NCBI GenBank assembly: GCA_020631735.1
Contig: CM036160.1
Location: forward strand, 3,704,407-3,768,406
Direction of reading: 5' to 3'
Source: Saccharum officinarum
Lineage: Eukaryota; Streptophyta; Magnoliopsida; Poales; Poaceae
Length of the DNA stretch: 64,000 nucleotides
Each line of letters starts with the position of its first letter. The stretch's first letter is position 1. The notes beneath the pieces are model-generated. The model was not told the DNA's origin. It was given only the letters and a program-made list of their open reading frames with translations, and did no database searches. A program made the translations under genes and the position numbers. Positions 33,311 to 45,099 of this stretch are shown here, piece by piece.

Positions 33311-36076
33311 TGTCACACCCATTTATCGACCAAATGGAATGCATACCCTTATGTGCGCCCAGAGATCAATCACACATAAGTTCACAAATTTTAACAGAAG
33401 TATCATCACAAATGTTATTACATCACGATATTTAAACACATAGTCTTAACACAAATGTAGCGGAAGTATAAATAAAAATCTCTCGTGGTAGCTCCAGTCA
33501 CAGGTACATTGACTGGTTGACAGCAAGACTAGTAATCTTCAGGGAAGTAGGCGTAGTAGTCACTATTACCTCCATCTGTTACCCATCCGGGATTTTTATC
33601 CAAGTAAAAGAAATAAACAAGCGTAAGTACATCTCGTACTCAACAAGTGTAACATGGGGTTCATGAGGCTCAAAAAGGCATATTCATTGGTTTATCAGCA
33701 TGTAGCTTTTAGTTAGTATGATTTTAGCATAACAATAGCATCAAATTGTCTCAATATAAACATTAAACATATGATCCATGTGAAATGATTAATGAATAGC
33801 AAAAACATAATCATAAACAATTATTCAACTATTCCATAAGGGTCCAAGGCCACTCGTAACCGTGAGCACGGCTGTTATAACAGTTTTACACTCTGCAGAG
33901 GTTGTACACTTTCACTGTGAGTCGTGTTACCCAAATGCCCGGGTTAATTACTCCCAAAACACTACCAAGGTGAGCAGGCAGGGTAAACACTATGAAGTCT
34001 TTCGAAGGTTCGTCTAACAAGTTAGGGTCATTAGATTTCACTCGGCAAACAGATGTAGAGCCCCCCTTCCTGATGGCACAATAACACGCAGCCTATACAC
34101 ATGAGGACAGAGGCCGCACTATACCCGATTCGTCAAGCCATTCTTACGCCATAAAGGAATACCTCTAACAAGCTAGAAAAAGTCCTTCTATATGACTAAA
34201 GCCAGAGCCATATAGCCCCCACAGTTGTACTGTAAATCCCGGATTGTCGCTTATAGATGAGTCCTTATGGAGAGCAATTAGAGCATCAAAAGTAACCCCA
34301 TGCTCTAGTACCCTTAAACAGTAATAAAATCATCTTTTAATGTTTATTGCATATTCCATTAGTCAAATTACATGATCATAGTCCATGTTTAAGCACTAGC
34401 CAAAATACTCAATGCAATTTAATAGGTACCAAGGGAAAGGATCAATCGCTAAGTCATCCTTAACAAGGAATAAATGCATAATGATATTAATTGCATAAAG
34501 TGAATAGGACAACAAGGATAATCCCATGCTATACTTGCCTTGCTCAAACTGGTCCTAAAGATCTTGCTCGTAGTAAGGCTCTTGATCTCCAACGAATTTC
34601 TCACCGTCTATACTCGATCAACCAATATCAACAACACACATCCAGAGGCAATCATGCATAGACAAACAAGGCTATAATTAGAACAATACACCAACAGTAA
34701 GAAAATAAGATAAAAAGTCTTTAAAACGAATCTACAACTCGCTAGGATCACACAGACGCGAAGATCACGAAAATCGGATCTAAAACGACAAAGTTATGAA
34801 TTTCCAAAGATTTCCTATAGAAAAATAAATACTTTAGTATAAACTTGAAAATAAATTATCTCAAACCTACTGTACAGTTCTATCATCATGTAGAGCTCGC
34901 AAGTATGAATCTAACGCAATTTGAATGGATCAAATCGGAGTTAAAACGAAAATTCTACAACTAAAACAATCTGAATGGCAAAACTGTAAATATCAGAAAA
35001 CGTATTTTTCTTTTTCCGAAACGAATTACGTTTTCAACTAATCAAAGCGTATTCCACCGTTTTACGTTTTGGACCGCGGGTTTCAAACTCAGAAACCTCA
35101 GGGGCTCTTTTACAAAAATACACGCGAATCGGTATCGTCTAATGTGATCCGTCCGATTCAAAATGAACGGACGAGATTGAATCGGGGAGAGAGAAAAAGA
35201 GAAAGCCGGCGGCCACAGTGAATCCGGCGGCGGCGCCATGGCCGGACGAAGCCGAGCTCGCCGGAGCTTGCGAAGAAGACCCTCCCGAGCACCAAACGCC
35301 AAACCGAAAACACCAAAAGAAAGAGCACATCACCGCGACCTTACCCCGCGCGAAAACGAGACCGAGGAGCAACCGGAGGGCGGCGGCTAGCTCGGCAAGG
35401 CGGCGGTGGAGGCGGAGCTCCGACGGTGGCGCTCCCGGGGTGTCGAGGCTAGGGTTTTAGGGGCTTAATGAGGAGCGGGGAGGCACGGGGTCCCGTTTTT
35501 ATAGTCCGGAGGCCTCGGTAAGTAAGGAAAGGGAGGGATTGGGAGATCGAGTCGGATCGGTTGAAGAAGGAAAGGTGAATCCCGCCGTCGTCGGGAGGAA
35601 GAAGAAAGGAAGGTGGAAGACAGCCGCTGACAGGCGGGTCCCACATGTCGGCGACTTCAAACCGAAAACGGGCGGACGGTGGTCAAGCGGCCGCGCGCGG
35701 TTGACAATGGGCCGACAGGCCGCGGCTGGGCTCGGCCCAAGAAGAATGAGGCCGGCCGGGAGGGAGGGAAGGAACGGGCCGCGCTCGCTGGGCCGTGAGG
35801 AAAGCCGGCCCGAGAGCAGAGAGAGAATAAGAAATCCTTGTCCAATTTTTCAAATTCATTTTTCAAATGATTTTCAAATCAAATTTGAATTTAATTTAAA
35901 CCACTCAATACAAAACTTCAAATGCAGCAGCATGAATGCTCAATCATGTTTCTACCCTTATATTTGATTTTAAATTTATAAAAATTATTCTTATTCTAAA
36001 TTTGCATGCTTCACAAAAATAAATAAAAAATCACATTTTTCCTATTTTTCTTCTCTTCAAATTTTAGGGTGTTACA
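33311..36076 (-). mobile_element. Gypsy-type solo LTR with TSD
   Basis: TGTCACACCC...GGGTGTTACA, 2766 bp, flanked by GATTC at 33306-33310 and 36077-36081, with no second LTR. It is therefore a solo LTR left by LTR-LTR recombination. Same family as 1-2262. It carries the shared module (33841-34276), a GC-rich block (35150-35830) and an AT-rich end. The insertion lies inside a MITE. Confidence 0.93.
33841..34276 (-). repeat. Shared LTR module, copy in solo LTR
   Basis: CCGTGAGCACGG at about 33860 and CTCTGCAGAG at about 33891. Includes the complement of CTACATCTGTTTGCCGAGTG and GTTAGACGAACCTTCGAAAG. The first palindrome lacks the extra GC of B and C, as in A. Confidence 0.8.
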
Positions 36077-36221
36077 GATTCGTCTCGTGAATTTCGTCTA
36101 AACTGTGTAATTAGTTTTATTTTTTATTTATATTTAATGCTTCATGTATGCGTCCAAAGATTCGATGTGACGAGAAATCTTGAAAAATTTTGCAAAATGA
36201 AGTAAAACTAAACGGTACCTA

Positions 36222-36452
36222 GGCCTTGTTTAGATTGTAAGTTTTTTCACTCTCTCCATCACATCAAATCTTTGGACACATACATGGAGTATTAAATATA
36301 GATAAAAAAATAACTAATTACACAGTTTGATTGTAAATTACGAGACGAATCTTTTGAGCCTAGTTAAGCCATGATTAGACAATAATTGTCAAATACAAAC
36401 GAAAGTACTACAGTGCCAAATACTGATTCCTAACCCCAATCTAAACGAGGCC
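36222..36452. mobile_element. PIF/Harbinger-type MITE
   Basis: GGCCTTGTTTAGATTG...CAATCTAAACGAGGCC with internal GGAGTATTAAATATAGATAA and TTACGAGACGAATCTTTTGAG. About 231 bp, immediately beside the split MITE of the same superfamily. Confidence 0.85.
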
Positions 36453-36906
36453 CTGGCTCCACTCGTGGCCTGACGCGGTGGCCGCACATTCACGTCACAT
36501 CAGGTACAGGGAGGCAGCCCCGAGGCCCCGATCTGTTTCTTGATGGTTTTGCTAGTGGTTTGCTTTTAGGCAACAACCAACGCATCGTTTACTCGAGGGA
36601 CAGACACCTCATCAGCGGTGATCATGTGCGCATCATTGCAGAACAGCAGATTAGATCTAGCTAATCATCATCCATCACAAATTTTAGTTTGGTTGTTCTC
36701 CCTTTTTTTCATAGATTCATAGTGAGGATTTGATTATTATACAGCCTGATACTAGCGTAGTGCCATGAGAGAAACTATAGATAAATGATTTATAGAATGT
36801 CTTTTGTTTCACAAATTCCATTTCTAATAAACACATATAGTTGATGTCCCTGCCCCGCTAGATTAATCAAACTCCAACTGGTTACTTGTTTGGTTTTAGC
36901 CAAAGC

Positions 36907-36955
36907 CCCCCCCCCACACACACCCCACACCCACACCCACACACACCCCGCGCGC
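36907..36955. repeat. Low-complexity C/CA-rich tract
   Basis: A run of C followed by (CA) and CCCACAC units ending CGCGCGCG. Confidence 0.9.
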
Positions 36956-37189
36956 GTCGTGTTGGTTCTAATTTAATCAAAAAATTAATAAATTAACAAA
37001 AAAACTGTCCCGAACTGGCTTGACTCAAGCCTTTTCATTCACATACCTCAGCATTGCAGTCCGTTGGCATGCAGCCGAGTGATCTCGTCTGTTAAATAAA
37101 CAAGGTGCTTCTACATCAATTCTACATCACCGTTGGACAAAAAATAGAATTAATGCATAAAACTCAGAAATTAACTTGAAATCCATATA

Positions 37190-37600
37190 ATTACTCTTCA
37201 AAATTAAATTCTCCTATTGGTTCGAATTTAATTGGAAGATAATCAACTTGATTGCAGCGGAAACTTAATAGTGAAATACATTCTTTTAGTTCAGGAGCAT
37301 TTCTTGGTCTACTCTCTGGAAAATTCACCACGTTGGCGTAAAATTTACCGGAGATTTAATCTTAAAATTAAATTCGTTATAATATTGTCATCATCAACGT
37401 TGGTTAGAAAATGAACAATACCATAATCTTACTTAAATAAAACGGACTACTCCTCTAATTTAAATTTTTCCATTGGTTCTAATTTAATTAGAGGATTAAC
37501 ATAATCATAATTCACTAAGTATAACTGCTCTTAAATTAAATTCTCTCGTTGGTTTGAATTTAATTAGAAGATAATCAACATCAAACTTTGCAGCGGAAAC
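37190..37600. repeat. Degenerate tandem repeats
   Basis: Three related copies of a block AAATTAAATTCTC...GTTGGTT.GAATTTAATT.GAAGATAATCAAC lie near 37200, 37460 and 37530. Two are followed by GCAGCGGAAAC (37255 and 37591). The copies are imperfect and of unequal spacing. Confidence 0.6.
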
Positions 37601-38301
37601 ATAAAAAATTCTTTATATACTTTTCAGAAGCATTTTACTTTACACACCTACTCTCTAAAAAAATTATCCCGTTGGTTCAAATTATGACAGAGATTCAAAA
37701 CTTGACAAAATTCATCAAAATTTGCTTCTGAAAATTGTCAAAACTGCTTCTGAAAAATAAATAAAACTTAAAACATTAGCGACCGTTCATTTGGCCCGAC
37801 CGGGAAAGCGGCCCAGCCTGCCTTGCATGCGCGCCTACGGCGCCCTCCTAGGCCGCAACCTAGGCCTGGGCCGGGAAAGCGGCCTCCCGCTCGCGCCCGC
37901 CTAGGCCTGAATCCGGCCCGGCTACTCTCCGCCGTCCATCTTGATCCGACGGCCATGCACGCGTTTCGCTCGAACAAAACCGGCGATGACTGACTTTCCC
38001 GGAAACCCTAAACCATTCTTCGCCCTTCTCTCTCTCTCAACGAGCTGAGTGGCAAAGAGGCAGCAGCAGCCCTCCCGTGGTGGCCGAAAGATGGCGGCAC
38101 CGCCGCAGGCTCCCTCACAGGCACGCGCGTTCACCCAAGGGTGAGCGCACCGCCGTCGAGCGAGCTTGTGGTGGTGCCTTGAGCGCGCCCACGTCGCGCG
38201 GTAGAACGCCGGTGAGCCGGCGGCTCGAGGGACCCACGCAGTGGCAGGGTCTTCTTCCCGCACAATGACGGTGGCGACGGCGGCGAGAGAACCCGAGTAG
38301 G

Positions 38302-40300
38302 TGAAAGGTCCTAATGGCTAGAGGGGGTGAATAGCCTATTAAAAATTTCTACAACAACACTTAACAAATCGGTTAGACAATTATGAGGCGAAGCAAGTGT
38401 TACGCTAGCCTACAAAAAAATTGTAAGCCACCTACCACAATTCTAGTTTATATGGTTTCTATCCACACAATAGCTATGTCACTACACTAAGTTAGTGCGC
38501 TCTCAAATGCTAACTAAAGAGCCACACTAATCAAACTAACAAGCTCTCACAACTAGCTGCACTAAAGAGCTTGACAACTAGTTTGCGGTATTGTAAAGAG
38601 AGAGAGCAAGATAGTTATACCGAAGAGTGAACCTATCAATCACAAGGATGAATACCAATAAAGACCAATCACCTCAGAATCAAATGATGACACAATAATT
38701 TTTTACCGAGGTTCACTTGCTTGCCGGCAAGCTAGTCCTTGTTGTGGCGATTCACTCACTTGGAGGTTTACGCGCTAATTAGCATCACAGGCCAAACCCT
38801 CAATAGCGTGCCGCACAACCAACATAAGATGAGGATCACACAAACCACGAGCAATTTACTAGAGTATCTTTTGGCTCTCCGCCGAAAAAAGGTCAAGAAC
38901 CCCTCACATCACCATGATCGAAGCTGGAGACAATCACCAACCTCCGCTCGACGATCCTCGCTGCTCCAAGCCATCTAGGTAGCGGCAACCACCAAGAGTA
39001 ACAAGCGAATCCCGCAGTGAAACATGAACACCAAGTGCCTCTAGATGCAAACACTCAAGCAATGCACTTGGATTCACTACCAATCTCACAAAGATATTGA
39101 ATCTACGATGGAGATGAGTGGGAGGGCTTTGGCTAAGCTCATAAGGTTGCTATGTCAATGCAAATGGCCAAGAAAGTGAGCTAGAGCCGGCAATGGGACT
39201 TAAATAGAAGCCTCCACAAAATAGAGCCGTTGTACTCCTTCACTAGGCACTGCTCGGGGCGATCGGACACTCCGGTCAGATCGACCGGATGCACCCTGCC
39301 AGCGTTCGGTCAACAGATGGCTGCCACGTTATCCCTCTCTTCAAATACTGAGCGCCTGATCCCAATGGTCAAGTGATGACCGGACGCAGCACAGTGCCAC
39401 GACCGGACATAGGACCCCAGCGTCCGATAACTTCCAGTAAGGTTCCAGCTGCGACCGGATGCGTCAGTTTGATCATGACCGGACGTAGGACCCTAGCGTC
39501 CGGTCACTTCCAGTAAGCCTCCACTCGCGACTAGACGCGTCCGGTCGTGCCCGACCGGACTCACGCAGTGTCCGGTCACTCACTGTCTCCTCTGTGCGCT
39601 GCCACGTCAGCAGGATCGGACGCACCCTGCCAGTGTCCGGTCATGAAGTGACCCAGCATCCGGTCCAAGACCGACGCCAGCGTTTTTATTGCTTCCACTG
39701 ACCGGACGCTCCGGTTCAGTTGAGACCAGCGTCCGTTGCACTCTGTGAAACCCTGTCTTTTTTGTACAGGGCGCCGGAGGCACCGTCGGACTATCCGCAC
39801 TCTACGGGCGGACACTCCGCCGGTGAAGTTTCTTACCCTTGCTCCCAAGTGCTAAACACAATGTGTATCACCTTTGTGCATGTGTGTTAGCATATTTTTC
39901 ATAAATATTTTCAAGGGTGTTAGTACTCCACTAGATCCTAAATGCACATGCAATGAGCTAGAGCATCTAGTGACACTTTGATAACTGTATTTTGATATGA
40001 GTTTCACCTCTCTTAATAGTACGGCTATCAATCCTAAATGTGATCACACTCTCTAAGTGTCTCAATCACTAAAACGAGAAGGCTCCTACCACTTATACAT
40101 TTGCCTTGAGCCTTTTGTTTTTCTTTTTCTTCTTTTCCAAGTCTAAGCACTTGATCATCACCATGGCAACACCATCATCATGTCATGATCTTTATTTGCT
40201 TCACCACTTGAAGTAGTGCTACCTATCTCATAATCACTTTGATAAACTAGGTTAGCACTTAGGGTTTCATGAATTCACCAAAATCAAACTAGAGCTTTCA
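38302..40300 (-). mobile_element. Sirevirus-like copia solo LTR
   Basis: TGAAAGGTCCTAATGGCTAG...AGAGCTTTCA, 1999 bp, with perfect TSD GTAGG at 38297-38301 and 40301-40305. It is related to the LTR at 58644-60617 (same start, same order of blocks), from which orientation is inferred. The middle (39240-39800) is a CpG-rich cluster of GACCGGACGC and GCGTCCGGTC motifs in both directions. No internal region, so it is a solo LTR. Confidence 0.92.
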
Positions 40301-40704
40301 GTAGGTACCTCCCCTCTTCATCCTTTCTTCTACTCTCTCCTATAGTGGGTTCGGTCTAGGGTTAGGGTTAGGGTTCGATCCTTTAGGGCGAGCGCACACG
40401 CCGACTAGAGGACCGGCGGCGGCGCCTAGGGCATCCACCACGGGTCATGGTTCTTCTTCTCGGATGGATCCGGTGAGCTCCTTCCTTTCCTCTCGGGTTC
40501 TTCCCCTTCTTAGGGTTTCTCTTTTCTATCGGCGGCCGTCAGTCCTTAGATCCGGCGGCCGTCATCTCGGTCTTGTGGCTTGGCGTCGCCGCCGGTAGTC
40601 GGTAGATCCGGTGGCCGTCGCTTTTCCACTCGAAATCGAAAATCCTCTCCTTCTAATTGCTTCTACCCTGACTAGATCTACACCATAGAGGGCTCTGATA
40701 CCAT

Positions 40705-41136
40705 TGTTGAATTCTCTAGGATCATCTAGGTGTAGATCTACGGGTTGATTCATTGCTATTTCGGAATAAAACAACTAGTAGTGTACTCGGGAGAGGGAGA
40801 GAGAGAGATGTAGAAGCATGACCATCAGGCTTGAAGGATGAGGAGCCATCCATGGCGGTGAAGTCGCGAACGCTATAGCAGCGGTGTAGATGCGACGGTG
40901 AAGTCGGTGGCGGCTTCCCGTCGTTGGCAGCACCCTTCTCTTTAGATCAGATCGGGTTAGTACATCGGTGAAGCGTCTGGCGGCTCAGGGGAACCTCGTA
41001 GCTTGTGCTCGGCCCCCGCCTCTCTTTTTTTTATGGTGTTGTGCGCCGGGGGCCCACCAGCTAGGGAGTGGTTGGGCACCCCGATCATGGTGCGGATCCG
41101 AGGCCCAATTAACCATTGGTGGAGATCAAACTAACA
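40705..41136 (-). repeat. Element F 5' LTR
   Basis: Starts TGTTGAATTC and ends CTAACA, matching typical TGTT...AACA copia termini, with the primer site adjacent on the left. Confidence 0.65.
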
Positions 41137-41149
41137 AATTACGCACTAG

Positions 41150-41386
41150 TCCTGTGGGGTGGGCGTCAACCTCGGGAAGCGTCTCCAGGAGATGGAGGCA
41201 CCTGAGCGGTGGAGCCTGCTGGCGGATTTCTGGGTCCGCGCGCTGCTTCAGGCTGCACCATCGGACAACGTGGACGAGCACATCCGGCATCTATCGCAGG
41301 GCGGCGAGTTCATCACTCACCTCTGGGCATTTCTGTACCACGCCCGCATTGTCAAGTGGCAGCTCCATCAGGAGGGAAGTGACTGA
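41150..41386 (+). pseudogene. C-terminal remnant of a DUF4220/DUF594 protein
   Basis: About 75 residues with LGKRLQEME-PERWSLLADFWV, APSDNVDEHIRHLSQGGEF and ITHLWAFLYHARIV, the hallmark C-terminal block of plant DUF594 proteins, ending at a natural-looking TGA (41384-41386). A TAG stands in frame at 41147-41149. Upstream sequence is the copia LTR ending at 41136, so the N-terminal transmembrane DUF4220 part is gone. The family is large and grass-expanded, and its function is unknown. Base composition is GC-rich like an ordinary grass exon. Confidence 0.65.
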
Positions 41387-44206
41387 TAGTGAGTGAGCAA
41401 CTCTTGCTGCATGCTTAGCTTGCCATCTTCCATTGTGTTTGCCTAGCTATATATATCTGATGTTGCTGCTATATTTGGCAACTTTCCTAAAATTTGCCTT
41501 AAAAAGGATTAAATGTTCCATGAGAGAACAAAAGCATATTGATGTTAGGTACCACTATATTTGAGGTGTTATTTCCCAAGATACCAAAGCATGCAAGATT
41601 AGTACTCATCACAATCTTGCAGACATGATGTCGAAGTCAGATCCTGCTACTAATATAATGTTTCTGTACCGTTGTTGCATCTTGCATGCATAGCTTTCTT
41701 TTAGCCACTCAAGTTTTGTGTTACATGCATACCTAGCCTATATAATCCAGTTGAAGGTCATACAATAATGTAAAACACATTAGCAGAACTATTTCTGCGC
41801 TTAACTCCAGCTGCACTTGTAATTCACTAGGGATGAATTAGTCAGTCATTATTAATCCGTTGCATTTGTATACCTCCAGTTATATTGGATAAGAAGATTA
41901 GCTTTTTGTGTGTTCATGGCTTTTTTTTCTAAAGGAATTTCCACACAAATCAGCGTCTCTCATGATTGTGATCATAACTATTTTGCCAGTTGTTTCCTAA
42001 CCTATGAATTATCCCATTGGTATTGGAAGCAGGCAGATTCTAATATAAAAAGTGCTTGATCAGCAATTCCTCAAAATGAAAGGGGAAAAAGAACATAGTG
42101 CTAACAGAGTTGTGTTGTATAAAAATCAGTAACAGACAAGGAATTGTGAAACCGCAGTCGCCTAGATCAAGTAAATCCTTACAGGAAGGTTACAATCAAA
42201 CAACATGAACATGATAAAAAAAAGTTGTATTGTGTACTAGCACAGATGGAAAGGTGACAATTGTATAACATATATACATCAATTAAATCATTTGGCTTTA
42301 TAGAAATAGCAGCTAATATATGTAGCATGTCAAGGGAGGTGTACATACCGAGAAGTGGTGGTTCCGATCGAAATGAAGGTTTGGAGATGAAATGTAGCAT
42401 CAGCATCATCAGAAGCAACATGCATGATCCTTAACGCTGACCTGTGTCAGATTGCCGGCATGTGCATTTGTCCTTTTTGTAGAGAAGAGGAAGCGTGCTG
42501 ACTCCACAACGTAACATCACCAGCAGAAACAGCATGAGCAATGTCCAGGAGTTGTGAAAAGAAAACACATTGGTTTTAAGTTTTAACCGGATTCTTCAGA
42601 CCAGCCATCCCAGTCAGCTTGTGAAGTTCTGAACTGAGCTCATCATCAGAATTGTTTGGCTCCGTCCATCTGTACAACAGAGTTTCAATCATCACTCCTG
42701 AAATTTAATCGAAATAACCTACAACGCTAGGGTAAAAAGGAACCAGCAATCATACTGCTTTTTTTTTGTTTGAAAGAACCGGATTGGTACCGGCTTATAT
42801 TAATAAATAAACTAAGGAGAATTTTGAGAATGCGCGAGCGACGCCTACAGAAGCCACTTGGAGGTAGACCGCCAACAGGGGATTTTGAAAACAAACACTA
42901 ATTACTCAATGAAGCCGAAACGACTATCATACTGCAATTTGGATGGGTATTACGTTTGGACTGCATCTCTGTAAGCATGTCTTTTTTTTTGGTCAAATAA
43001 TGTCAGGCATAGATCGGAAGCACGCAACGGAATCAAGTAATAATTTCACCTTCATTTCCACACAGGGAAAAGGAATTCGATACTACTCGGCTGTGCAATG
43101 CAACCGAGTACAGTCTGAAGTCTGAACTCTGCTGAGGCTACAAGGCTTCCTTACTCCTACGACGCATCCCAAGTGTGAGGCGAGGCGATACACTGTACTC
43201 CACCGAGGCGGGCGGAGGGCTACTCGCCGGCGGCGGCAGCCGCATCCGACCGTTTGTGTTTGTGCACGCGCGACGAGGAGGCCGGCAGGGACGCTAGCTC
43301 GGGCTCCGCCGCTCCGCGCTCTGCGCCACCAACGGACTTGCTCTGACAGCAACCATGTCCGCGCCGGCGACGACGGCACGGCGACGGCGTGGGGCCCACC
43401 AGAAATTGAGTTTGGGCCGTTGTGAAGGCAGGCTTCTTCGTCTATGGGCTCAGTAGCGACAGCTTCAAAAATCCAAGGAAACAAAACTAAACACACGTGC
43501 ATTTGGGCTGTGTTTGTTTGGTGTGAACTGCGTTTAGTTTAGGACTTCAAAAAAAACTGCGTTTAGCTTAGAGATGATGATGGGCCAAGTCCACGATGTC
43601 CAGCGCACAGGCCCACCTACCGCAGCATACATAGGTTTGGGCTTGGGCCTTTGTGGTGGGTTCGATCACCAGTAAAGAATAAGGCCATCTATGGAACGCG
43701 AGATTTTTTTTTCTGTGTTTTTCCTATGAAAATTAACCCATTCCTTTGAAATTTCTGTACTATTTCTATGAAATTCCTGTGTTTCAAAGGTGGCATAAAA
43801 ATATGTTTCTAAGAAGAAGAATAAGGGGTGCAGCTCATTGCTTCGGCAGGCCAAAAAAAACACGCAAGGTTTGTTCAAATCTTAAAAACTATTTAAGCAT
43901 TAGGATTTTAAAAATAATTTATTAGTTTAAAAAACATGTTGCTTATAACAAAGTTTTTTCAAATCTTAGAAACTATATAAACATCAAGAATCTAAAAAAA
44001 ATCTTGTATTAAATTAGAAGAATGCAACTTATAAGTGTAGATTTGTATCAAATAAACTTGCAGAATCACACACAAGTGAAGGTTTTAAGAATACATTTCA
44101 TAACAAATTAGTGGTTAAATAATAAATATATGCATTGAACAATGTGTAACGTGACGAGTATTTTTACCCGAGGGAGCAGTATGCAATGTACATGCAGTAG
44201 CAATGG
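41387..44206. other. Low-copy AT-rich spacer
   Basis: No complete gene found. It holds one possible terminal exon on the minus strand (42576-42669), a GC-rich patch (43140-43400) without recognisable coding, and MITE-like scraps, for example the stretch resembling GGAACGCGAGATTTTT near 43690. Confidence 0.4.
42576..42669 (-). CDS. Possible orphan terminal exon, product unknown
   Basis: After an acceptor-like TTGTACAG, an open frame of 30 codons to TAA (42576-42578) encodes WTEPNNSDDELSSELHKLTG and a short basic tail. The Asp/Glu-rich composition and clean acceptor look exon-like. I cannot identify upstream exons in the next few kilobases or name the family. It may be a gene fragment or chance. 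Confidence 0.25.
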
Positions 44207-44978
44207 CAGTGGCGGACCAGCAGGTAGCATAGGTAGGCCAAGGACTACCTATAAATTTGACCCAAAATTCTATTACTACTCTTCAGAAACCGGTCCACGG
44301 TCACTCTCGTCTAAGGCTGGATATCGAGCCAACCGTAGTTTTTTTCGAGCTTTTTCTAGAAATTGGTATAATCTTATTCATCATTATTTCCTGCATTGTT
44401 TAAGACCCAACTTCATGACGAGCCTAACTAGTCGAGCCTAACGAGCCGAGCCGAAGTTGAAAGTCGTTCCAAATCAAGTCATTTTTATTTTAAAAGAAAA
44501 ATGAGTCTAATCGGAGCACTTTTGTACCGAGCCACCGAGCCAGCTTAACGAGTTTTTTTGTCCAGCCCTACGTCTCAGCCCAGGTCGAAGACACTGCAAA
44601 TCCACGAGCTCTTCAAAAAAATAACACGCCCGAGAGGGATCAAACCAGGGACCTCGTGCCTCAGGCTGCAGCGTGCTTACCAATCCAGCTACGAAAGTTT
44701 GTTGGATAGGTGATACCCGCAACCCTATTTAATAAGAGAAAACAGGAAAAAATACCTCTTAATTAATAACTCCTTGGTATGCTAAATCATATCCTAAACG
44801 ACTTTCTTTACCAGTATGGAGGGAGTATTTATGTAAGTTTCGAACCTTTTAAATGTATTATCGTAATTTGGTTAATTTATAGCTATGTTTGTCGAACTTT
44901 TTGTTTGGATTTTATAGTATTACACATGAATTTTTTTTACCAGGACTACTCTGCTCTCAGATCCTGAGTCCGCCACTG
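44207..44978. mobile_element. Non-autonomous hAT-type element with 8-bp TSD
   Basis: Termini CAGTGGCGGA (44207-44216) and TCCGCCACTG (44969-44978) are inverted. AGCAATGG is repeated exactly at 44199-44206 and 44979-44986. An 8-bp TSD with CA..TG ends is characteristic of hAT transposons. It is 772 bp without transposase. A tRNA-like block (about 44630-44700, GGATCAAACCAGGGACCTCG...CAATCCAGCTAC) lies inside. Confidence 0.85.
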
Positions 44979-44982
44979 AGCA

Positions 44983-45099
44983 ATGGCAGGTGAAAATGAA
45001 GCTTCGATGCTATCATTCACCGGATACTGTGAAAGTCTGTACAAACACGAAGGACTCCATGTCTTCTTTGAAAACGATGTCCCTCGACCCTTCGGTTAG
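44983..45099 (+). CDS. 38-codon open frame of unknown nature
   Basis: The ATG lies inside the right hAT TSD. The frame encodes MAGENEASMLSFTGYCESLY, then KHEGLHVFFENDVPRPFG, and stops at TAG (45097-45099). Composition looks protein-like rather than random, but I recognise no family. Before the hAT insertion the same ATG would have followed ATGCAGTAGC. May be the broken start or an inner exon of a host gene. Confidence 0.25.
   Translation: MAGENEASMLSFTGYCESLYKHEGLHVFFENDVPRPFG

Larger units (their letters stand above)
33205..36218. mobile_element. PIF/Harbinger-type MITE split by a solo LTR
   Basis: Left part 33205-33310 starts GGGCCTGGTTTAGTTT. Right part 36082-36218 contains GTGTAATTAGTTTTATTTTT and ATTCGATGTGACGAG and ends near GGTAC. 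This is the widespread GGCCTTGTTTAGTT MITE of sorghum and sugarcane relatives. A CTA on each side (33202-33204, 36219-36221) fits a 3-bp TSD. Confidence 0.75.
36453..37767. other. AT-rich stretch, probable decayed copia leader at right
   Basis: No gene. Contains the C/CA-rich tract at 36907-36955 and degenerate tandem repeats at 37190-37600. From about 37100 rightward it probably belongs to the leader of the copia element whose 5' LTR is at 40705. Confidence 0.4.
37768..41136 (-). mobile_element. Decayed copia-type element F: leader and 5' LTR only
   Basis: A 432-bp LTR (40705-41136, TGTTGAATTC...AAACTAACA) is preceded on the left by GGCTCTGATACCA (40691-40703), the tRNA-Met primer-site complement. 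The element thus runs leftward. The GC-rich leader (40306-40690) continues, across a solo LTR at 38302-40300, into 37768-38296. No gag or pol remains and no second LTR is visible, so the 3' part is deleted. The left limit is uncertain and may extend to about 37100. Confidence 0.6.

Noticed and set aside
40362..40382. Telomere-like GGGTTAGGGTTAGGG
   Set aside because: Only about three units, inside a retrotransposon leader. Plant telomeres are TTTAGGG, and such AGGGTT motifs are common in leaders.
43083..43502. 139-codon minus-strand frame in a GC-rich patch
   Set aside because: No recognisable domain, no ATG context or splice support. Arg/Val/Cys-rich composition typical of noncoding GC-rich DNA.
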